Both the position numbers and the translations under genes were made by a program. From Larix sibirica (Eukaryota; Streptophyta; Pinopsida; Pinales; Pinaceae): a DNA stretch of 14,988 nucleotides. The stretch is taken from NCBI GenBank assembly GCA_004151065.3, contig NWUY0300076644.1:1-14988 (forward strand), written 5' to 3'. The notes beneath the pieces were generated by a model, which saw nothing but the letters and a program-made list of their open reading frames with translations, did not search any database and was not told where the DNA came from. Shown in pieces: positions 9,043 to 14,988 of the stretch; within the stretch, counting starts at the first letter, position 1; the number at the start of each line of letters is the position of its first letter.

Positions 9043-9420
9043 TTAAGGATAAGAAGGTAAATGTACCAATACTTATGTTTCCTAACTGGGAAAAGCAAAT
9101 TTATGTGCACGTTGATGCATTTGGCGTTGCTCTAGGAGCTATCCTAGTGTAACCTAGAGGTGGTGAGATAAATCATCCTATTTATTTTGTGAGCCAGAGG
9201 CTTTCACAAGATGAATGCAACTACATAACTATAGATCATGAAGTACTGTCTATGATTTATGCATTGCATAAGTTCCACCATTATCTATTGGGTAGACACT
9301 TTAAATTATTTACATGCCATTCTTCTCTTAAGTACTTAGTAAATAAGCTAGTACTGGAAGATCGAATTTTCATATGGTTTCTCCTATTCCAAGAGTTTTT
9401 TTGAAGTTATATTAAAACCA
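9043..9420 (+). pseudogene. pol: Element B RNase H domain (broken)
   Basis: The frame reads NVPILMFPNWEKQIYVHVD, with the first catalytic aspartate at 9114-9116, then AFGVALGAILV, a stop where the family has glutamine, HPIYFVSQRLSQDECNYITI, DHEVLSMIYALHKFHHYLLG, HFKLFTCHSSLKYLVNKLVL and FLLFQEFF. The glutamate in DHEVLSM is kept. The third acidic position, usually in FTDHSALKYL, reads cysteine in FTCHSSLKYL, so the active site is damaged. The open piece 9189-9404 is the main uninterrupted part. RNase H removes the RNA strand during cDNA synthesis. Confidence 0.85.
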
Positions 9421-10810
9421 AGAAAGTATAATCATGGTACAAATCATCTTCTTGATCGGATACAGGAGAATATGATGGTTCACTTAATAGTGAGTTACCA
9501 GATGCAACATTATTCAAGGTCAAATCTATTTGAGACCACTTGGAAGAAATTCCCCTATTCCTCACTATAGGATTTGTGCCAGAAAATTATAGCACTAAAC
9601 ACAAGCATCATTTGGTTGTTCAAGTTATAGACTATCAATTGATTGTGATACATTTGTGTAAGATGGGTACTGATGGAATTTTGTACCAGTGTGTGCTAGA
9701 TCATGAACACTAGGAAATTATGTGGGAGTGTCATGTGGGAGTTATGGGAGGATATGTTGGAGGGAAATCTACTACAATAAAAGTTATATAAGACAAACTA
9801 TGGTGTTTGACCATTTTCAAGGATGATAAAGCTTATGCCCATGCATGTGATGTATGTCAGTGGGTGGGTAAACCATCCTAGTTGATGAGCTTCCTCTCCA
9901 CCATGGCCATGCTCTCCAACCATTTGAGAAATGAGTGGTTGAATTTATTTTCCCTGTTAACCCTCCTGACAAGAATTCAAAGGCTCACTACATTATTACC
10001 CCACTTGATTGTCTAATAAAGTGGGTTGAAGCGCAACTGGTCAAGCATTGTTCTACAGAAAAAACACCTTAGCTTATCTATGAGAACATTATTACTCAAT
10101 TTGGATGTTCTCAAAGCCTCACTAGTGATCAAAGAATGTATTTTACGAGCAACATAGTTGCGACCTTAACAAGAGAATTTCATATTCAACATCACAAGAG
10201 TAGTCCATACCATCCTTAGGAGAATGGTACAGTTGAATATTTCAATAAAATTTTGGAGATGGGGTTAAAGAAGGTATGTTCCACAAACATGGATGACAGC
10301 GACGAATGGGTTTCTGCAGTTCTATAGGATTACGAGAAAACAACTAAGAAATTGCACATGCAAACCCCTTTTCAATTGGTATACAACAAAGAATCCATAG
10401 TCCATGTTGAGTTTATAATCCCTAGTCTATACATAGTGCATGAAACTCATATGATTGATGATGAGTCAGTTGTGGAAGGAATGACAGAGTTGATGGAATT
10501 AGAATAATAATTCTTTTTATCCAATTTCCACACATGCTTTTTAGCCAATTTCCACACATATGTGGCCAAAGAAATATAGAAATCCTGGTGTGATTTCCAC
10601 ATTAAGTAGAAGCATTTCTCTGGGGGAGATCATTGTTTTACTATATGACAGTAAATTTCTCAAACATCAAGGAAAACTTCAAATGCATTGATTAGGACCT
10701 TTCATTATTGAGGAAATTTGCAAGTATGGAACTGTCGGGATTGTGCAACTTGATGGATTTCTCTGACAAGGATGGGTGAATGGAGCTTGCCTAAATCCCT
10801 ACATATCTTC
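9421..10810 (+). pseudogene. pol: Element B integrase with spacer and C-terminal GPF module (broken)
   Basis: Integrase inserts the cDNA into host chromosomes. The spacer has NSELPDATLFKVKSI, then HHLVVQVIDYQLI and MGTDGILYQCVLDHEH. The zinc-binding part shows the histidine in DHEH, ECHVGVMGGYVGGK and CDVCQWVGKPS (HHCC pattern, CxxC at 9846-9857). A frameshift near 9880 leads to the core: LPLHHGHALQPFEK, KAHYIITPLDCLIKWVEAQ, YENIITQFGCSQSLTSDQ, REFHIQHHKSSPYHP and ENGTVEYFNKILEMGL. The second acidic residue (10127-10129) and the glutamate (10235-10237) are 35 residues apart as in DDE integrases. The first position, normally aspartate in AIDF, reads VVEF (9941-9943). The C-terminal module LGPFIIEEICKYGTVGIVQL and QGWVNGACLNPY ends near 10800. 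Confidence 0.85.
10513..10560 (+). repeat. 24-bp in-frame tandem duplication in integrase
   Basis: CTTTTTATCCAATTTCCACA at 10513 is repeated at 10537 with 22 of 24 bases identical over the full unit. The unit is a multiple of three and duplicates eight residues, around SNFHT and ANFHT, in the integrase C-terminal region upstream of the GPF module. It is probably a replication-slippage duplication. Confidence 0.85.
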
Positions 10811-11375
10811 CTAAGAAGCCACTGATTTAACACTCTTATCATAGGGAGTGTAGTAGAGTAGGAATTAGTGTCAAACTTTTGGTTTTGGTTGTTTGTGTCT
10901 ATTTTTATTGTTGTTTTCGTTTAGCATGCATATTATTAATGCTTTGAGCCAAGTAGGGTAACCCAATGTGGTCTGGGAGGGGGGTGAGGACCAATGTCTT
11001 TGTGACCTAGTATATTGGAGGGATTTAATATCCATGCTATGTCATCCAACCTAGTTCCCCAAAGCAATAAAGAATTCGATTGACATTATTATATTGTGTT
11101 TAGGGTTGTTCCATTTCGAATCCTTTCTCTCGATATTTGCATTTAAATCCCTCCACATTGATCCTCCACTATGTGTGTAATTAATGAAGCTATGAAATAT
11201 TTACATTATCCTAGTCAAGTTGTTAATATGGTCCAAATTTGGCTAAGTCCTCAATTTTTTTCCTTGTAAGAATGCACACTGGTGACCTGGAACCTTCATA
11301 TCCTATTGTGCACATCGATTATCATAATTCCTGACACCCCATGTATATAAATTATACATCTGAAGAATTCTATAG
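10811..11375 (+). other. Spacer between element B pol and its third ORF
   Basis: No coding frame was recognised. The stretch contains a T-rich region (about 10875-10920) followed by a purine-rich tract at 10975-10990. An ATG that opens the downstream reading frame is at 11376. It may hold a promoter or splice signal for the third ORF, but none can be assigned from sequence alone. Confidence 0.5.
10975..10990 (+). promoter_or_regulatory. G-rich polypurine tract downstream of pol (possible internal PPT)
   Basis: GGGAGGGGGGTGAGGA is purine apart from one T. Such a tract normally primes plus-strand DNA synthesis directly before a 3' LTR. Here it is followed by 385 bases of spacer and the third ORF, so it would be internal. 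It could also mark an ancestral 3' end before the extra ORF was gained, or be chance. Confidence 0.35.
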
Positions 11376-14300
11376 ATGGGTAAAGTGACTACAAAAAAAT
11401 ATTCAAGCTCCAAGAGTGTCACTAGACCGAAAGACGCCATCCCTACTAAGACTTAGGATCCGGGAATTGAGGTGATAGGAGATCTATATGGGAATGTTGA
11501 CCAGACCAGGTTAATCAATGTGGATTTTTCTGATGGTGATTTGTATCTAGACGTGCAACCAGTTTCCTATATGAATTATGTTTCACTTGACAAGGGAGAT
11601 GTCTCATCCATTTGGAAACCCACATTCGATCCTCTTAGGAAGTCTACCTTTGGTTCGTTGAAATACCTACAAATGTTTAACACTATAGGGGAAGTGTTGT
11701 TTTGTCCCAAATTCCTCATTAGCATGGTTCATGGCCATTCATTATGGCTCAATAGGTAGTATACCATTCATGTAAGCGATATACACCACTTGATGGGGTT
11801 ATCCATGGAGGGAAAAGATGTCTCCACTTCCTTCTAGGGCAAGCACAAGTGAGGTAGAACAAGTCCAAATCTTAGTCTCTATGACATATATGACACATAT
11901 ATTGGTGGAAAAGGTGCCATAATTAGAAATATAAACAACCCCCTAGTAAAATCCACATGCTATATCATATCAGGAAGGGCCATGCAAAAATACACTAAGG
12001 GAAAATGTTTGTTGGACACCATCTCGGTGTTGAAATTTTGTGTACAGGGTGTTTATCCCAACTGATGCAAGTATGCAATGGATAAACTCTTCCAAGCCTA
12101 TGCAGATGCCCATATATCCACAAGTTAATTCATATTTGGATATTTATTGATTTCCTTCACCATGTGGAAGTGGCATCCTCCCAAGGGTAGAGAGTTTCCA
12201 CCAACAACAAATTGTTGGATATTAGGCCTTAGATTTGAACCATGGAGAAGCTAACAAGATATGCATAACTCTACTTTCAATGATAAAATAATCGACAAAT
12301 GATATGACACCATGGTTGATGTTCAGGTAGTTCTCATTATGTGTCCCCTATTGAATAACTACACCTCCAAGATCTAGTTTGGCATCGACTCAGTTTATAC
12401 TTTCATTCATCCTTTTGCGGTCTGACTAGATTATTTTCAGACATCGTCATTTCCTTTCTGCTTGAACCCTAAACTATTTGATCAAGAATTTTTTAGTTGG
12501 GAAAGAGTGAAATTTTCCACAACAATGAAAGGCATTGTTGATATCTTCCCTACTTCATTCATCATGCCTTCTTAGTATAATTGCAAGGCCAATGTTGTGC
12601 TTGCAGGATCTAGCTCCATTTCCACCATAGTAGCTACCGCAATTGTTCCCTCCATATCAATCGTTCCTTCATCCACAGTTCCACCCACACTTACTAGAAT
12701 TCCAGACTAGGCCCAAATTTTGGGTAAGGACATCAAGGAAATCCTTACCATTCTTCACATTCCTCCTTAGAAATGGTTGAGGGATGCAAAACCTCTTTCC
12801 AAACAACCTCCTTGTCTCCTTGTGGGTTTTTCTCTAGGGTTCATTACCTCTGTTGTAGAAATTTCTCATGTTCCTTCATTTTCCTCAAATATACTCCCTA
12901 CATACATCTCCTATACAGAGCATGACTTAGTATCTATAGAATAAATCCTCAAGTCCTTCCAGGAGATCAAAAATATCTGCTCCTCCACCCCTATCATCAT
13001 AATCATTGATGACCCCATCCATTCCATCTGCAACACCCCTAGTTTCACTTTGCAACATGAAAAAAGGGATAACGCAATGCCACCCCTAACTAAGAACTAA
13101 TAGATCCTTCACCTATAGATTCCAGTGAAATTTTGGAAACTACTTAATTATAGCAAGAACAACGTATGGATACTACTATAGATGGTAATGGAAATGGTGA
13201 TGAATACCAATAGTGGGAAACACAATTAACGATTTGAATGTGAGACCAACCATCCATGTGTTGAAGATGCTTTGTAGGAGGAATTGGGTTGGGATGATCC
13301 TCTTGTGGAAACTCCTATTATGACCCCTACCACTTCTTCTCCATTGGATAACCTTTCTGATGATGCCTAGATATCGTAGCTAGTTTAGGTTCCTGAGAAC
13401 TGTCAATTCATGCTTTGCATATGATAGGAGCATACCCAGTAGTGGATTGTGTAGCTATATTCAATATGATTTCACAATGAGGTCGAGGCGTAAACCTCCC
13501 ATCATTTAGTACCATCCATTGCTATTGGGAAACCCTTCACTTATTTTCCGCCAAACACTTCAGTTACAAACATTACCAAATGGTCATCATAACACCTGTT
13601 CATCTAGATGAGAACCTCTTATATAAAATTTGAGCAACGATTGATCAAAATATAATAGGATAATTATGCTCTACAACAAGCTTATGTGGGAATCTTAGGC
13701 CCAATTGGAAGATACAATTGTAGAGCATGATATTGAGAATGAGGCACGTATGGATATAGAGATAATAGTTCAAGCCTTATGTGATGAACTACAGCAAATG
13801 TGGCTCCAAGTGCACCAGCATTCCCTCGATGTCCTTGTGTCTATTTCATGTGCATCTCCCAAAGAATGTCTTCACCTCCTTTTCAATTCATGGAAACATT
13901 TGAGGGAATAGATAGTGGAATTGTAAGAACATGTGGCTTCTACCCAAAAAAAGGAGAATGCCTAGCAACAAAATTGATGGCCCAAGTTCCCATGTTGGTT
14001 ATAGAAGTTTCAGCAATAGGATCACATCTCCTTGAAGCTACCAAGGACAATAAACATATTTTCTCTTCTTTGAAATGTAGGGTTGTCCTACTGGTGAAGC
14101 ATCAAAAACTAGTGGAAAGATTGTGAGAACAAATAAATAAGATGCATCAAGAAGCACAAGCAATCATATATCCACTGGAGGAGTAATGTAAGCATGAAGA
14201 GATCCAAGTTATGGATGATAAACTAGATGCGCTCAATGATACTATCATGGATGTGAAAAAGACTATCAAGTACCTTAGGCCTGTACCAAAGATGACCTGC

Positions 14301-14615
14301 CTCCAAATGCAGTGGCTTGATAATTTTGTAGATTCTGAATGGAAGTAGTTGGAGCAACAAAATACCAATACCCATGCATGTGCGAAGGCATAAGCATTTA
14401 TCATTGGCGCCAATATTTTGATGGGAAAGTACAAAACACAAGTGGAGCCGTATGAAGAATTCCACATCCACATAGTTTTAAATGTTCTAGAGGTTGATCC
14501 TACCTTTAAAGGGAAAGAAGAAGATAATGAATAATAGGCACAAGCAGGTTCACTCGAGGGTGAGTCAACAAATGTGGTCGTGGCTTATTGGATCCTTCAT
14601 TTTTGTCAGAGCTAA
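11376..14615 (+). pseudogene. Element B third ORF in envelope position, unknown protein with coiled coil (broken)
   Basis: I do not recognise this family. From ATG 11376 (MGKVTTKKYSSSKSVTRPKD) one frame stays in register to 13097, 574 codons, with 14 stops and no frameshift. The first part includes LYGNVDQTRLINVDFSDGDL, YTIHVSDIHHLMGLSMEGKD, KYAMDKLFQAYADAHIST, FIFGYLLISFTMWKWHPPKG and LDYFQTSSFPFCLNPKLF. It is followed by a Ser/Thr/Pro/Ile-rich region (about 12600-12700 onward). Between 13098 and 13975 the frame changes several times across an acidic, Thr/Ser-rich linker (EELGWDDPLVETPIMTPTTS). The last part is coiled coil, then FIIGANILMGKYKTQVEPYE and HIVLNVLEVDPTFKG, with a stop at 14613. 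No signal peptide or clear transmembrane pair was seen, so an envelope function is not supported. HVSDIHHLMGLSMEGK faintly recalls plant mobile-domain proteins, but this is only a guess. Confidence 0.65.
13690..14290 (+). other. Coiled-coil region of the third ORF
   Basis: MEDTIVEHDIENEARMDIEI starts a helix-prone stretch at 13705, and IVEL-stop-EHVASTQKKENA follows near 13912-13962. A one-base loss in an adenine run near 13970 shifts the frame to KLMAQVPMLV. The clearest part is 14208-14276, VMDDKLDALNDTIMDVKKTI then KYL. Hydrophobic residues there are spaced 4-3-4-3-4-3 (M, L, L, I, V, I, L), a textbook heptad pattern over more than three turns. Coiled coils are common in proteins that form oligomers. 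Confidence 0.7.
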
Positions 14616-14963
14616 CCTGTGGAATAAATACATAGTCAATGACGTGGACATTGTGGAAGAAGGCATAGCACAAAGTAAGGTACATATTAAAGATGTTAGC
14701 TCAGAAGCAATTGGCCTATAACCATCTTGACATGGTTAGAAACAACAACACTGACAATTATAAAGGCATTGTGCAAGAAAGAGAAAGAGTAGTTATCATG
14801 GTCATGAGATCTATTGGATTTTATTGTTCTTATGGGTTTGGTTCTATTGAGATGGGTTTTTTAGGGATTCATAGGTCATTCGGAATATCATCTTATGTAT
14901 TTTGAGTAGATATGCGATGGACTATATTCTTCATACTAGAAGTGAATGGAAACAATCATAGAT
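14616..14963 (+). other. Untranslated tail of element B
   Basis: This 348-bp stretch follows the third ORF. The open frames in it (for example 14693-14905) lack any recognised motif and are probably chance. A purine-rich stretch, AGAAGTGAATGGAAA, at 14939-14953 could be a weak polypurine tract before a 3' LTR. Confidence 0.4.
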
Positions 14964-14988
14964 TGTAATGTCCCCATTCAAATAAGTG
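14964..14988 (+). repeat. Possible start of the element B 3' LTR (cut by window edge)
   Basis: TGTAATGTCCCC begins with TG, and a TGTAA-then-CCCC start is frequent in plant Ty3/gypsy LTRs. A loose purine stretch precedes it by about ten bases. Only 25 bases are present and no second copy is available for comparison, so this is a candidate only. Confidence 0.35.

Larger units (their letters stand above)
7203..14988 (+). mobile_element. Element B: decayed Ty3/gypsy retrotransposon with a third ORF, 5' end missing
   Basis: Read left to right, the order is gag C-terminal part, protease/RT, RNase H, integrase with a GPF-type C-terminal module, spacer, and a large additional reading frame before the 3' end. 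RT motifs (HYPFPTSFSDEVLDQV, EVYLDD) and RNase H/integrase motifs place it in a different family from element A, though also non-chromoviral. Its 5' LTR, primer site and start of gag are absent because element A begins at 7202; they probably lie on the far side of element A, left of this window. All coding parts carry stops and frameshifts. Confidence 0.8.

Noticed and set aside
14147-14473. Minus-strand open frames of 108 and 82 aa
   Set aside because: They are antisense to the heptad coiled-coil part of the third ORF and have no motif of their own.
11376-14615. Calling the third ORF a retroviral-type envelope gene
   Set aside because: Position alone suggests it; no signal peptide, transmembrane anchor or cleavage-site pattern was seen.

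Overview
The window looks like nuclear repeat DNA from a land plant with a large, old, retrotransposon-rich genome. It is AT-rich, has no intact host gene, and is filled with two decayed Ty3/gypsy LTR retrotransposons in opposite orientation plus one small DNA-transposon derivative. The pol proteins are of the non-chromoviral (Tat/Athila-side) kind. The element types and heavy point-mutation decay fit a gymnosperm such as a conifer, but that is inference; no host gene is present to prove it. Layout: (1) Element A lies on the minus strand, from its LTR at 7202 down through base 1. Read in its own direction it has a ~1.8 kb 5' LTR (7202 to 5400), a tRNA-Asp-type primer binding site (5395 to 5375), a leader with a broken upstream ORF (about 5267 to 4745), gag (4711 to about 3264), protease (about 3250 to 2270), reverse transcriptase (about 2110 to 1016), RNase H and spacer (1015 to 492), and probably the first bases of integrase (133 to 1). 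The rest of integrase and the 3' LTR lie outside the window. A 358-bp CACTA-like inverted-repeat MITE (134 to 491) interrupts its pol. (2) Element B lies on the plus strand from 7203 to the right edge: the C-terminal part of gag, protease/RT, RNase H, integrase (ending near 10810), a ~560-bp spacer with a G-rich purine tract, a third reading frame of about 1,080 codons in the envelope position (11376 to 14615), an untranslated tail, and a possible 3' LTR start at 14964.

The simplest history is nested insertion: B inserted first, A jumped into B's gag in antisense (junction 7202/7203), and the MITE then jumped into A's pol. Neither element can be autonomous now, because both carry many in-frame stops, frameshifts and some lost catalytic residues. 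No tRNA, rRNA, CRISPR array or bacterial-type feature was seen.

The most interesting item is the third ORF of element B. Its first 574 codons stay in one frame with 14 stops and no frameshift, and its 3' part encodes a regular heptad coiled coil. I do not recognise the family.
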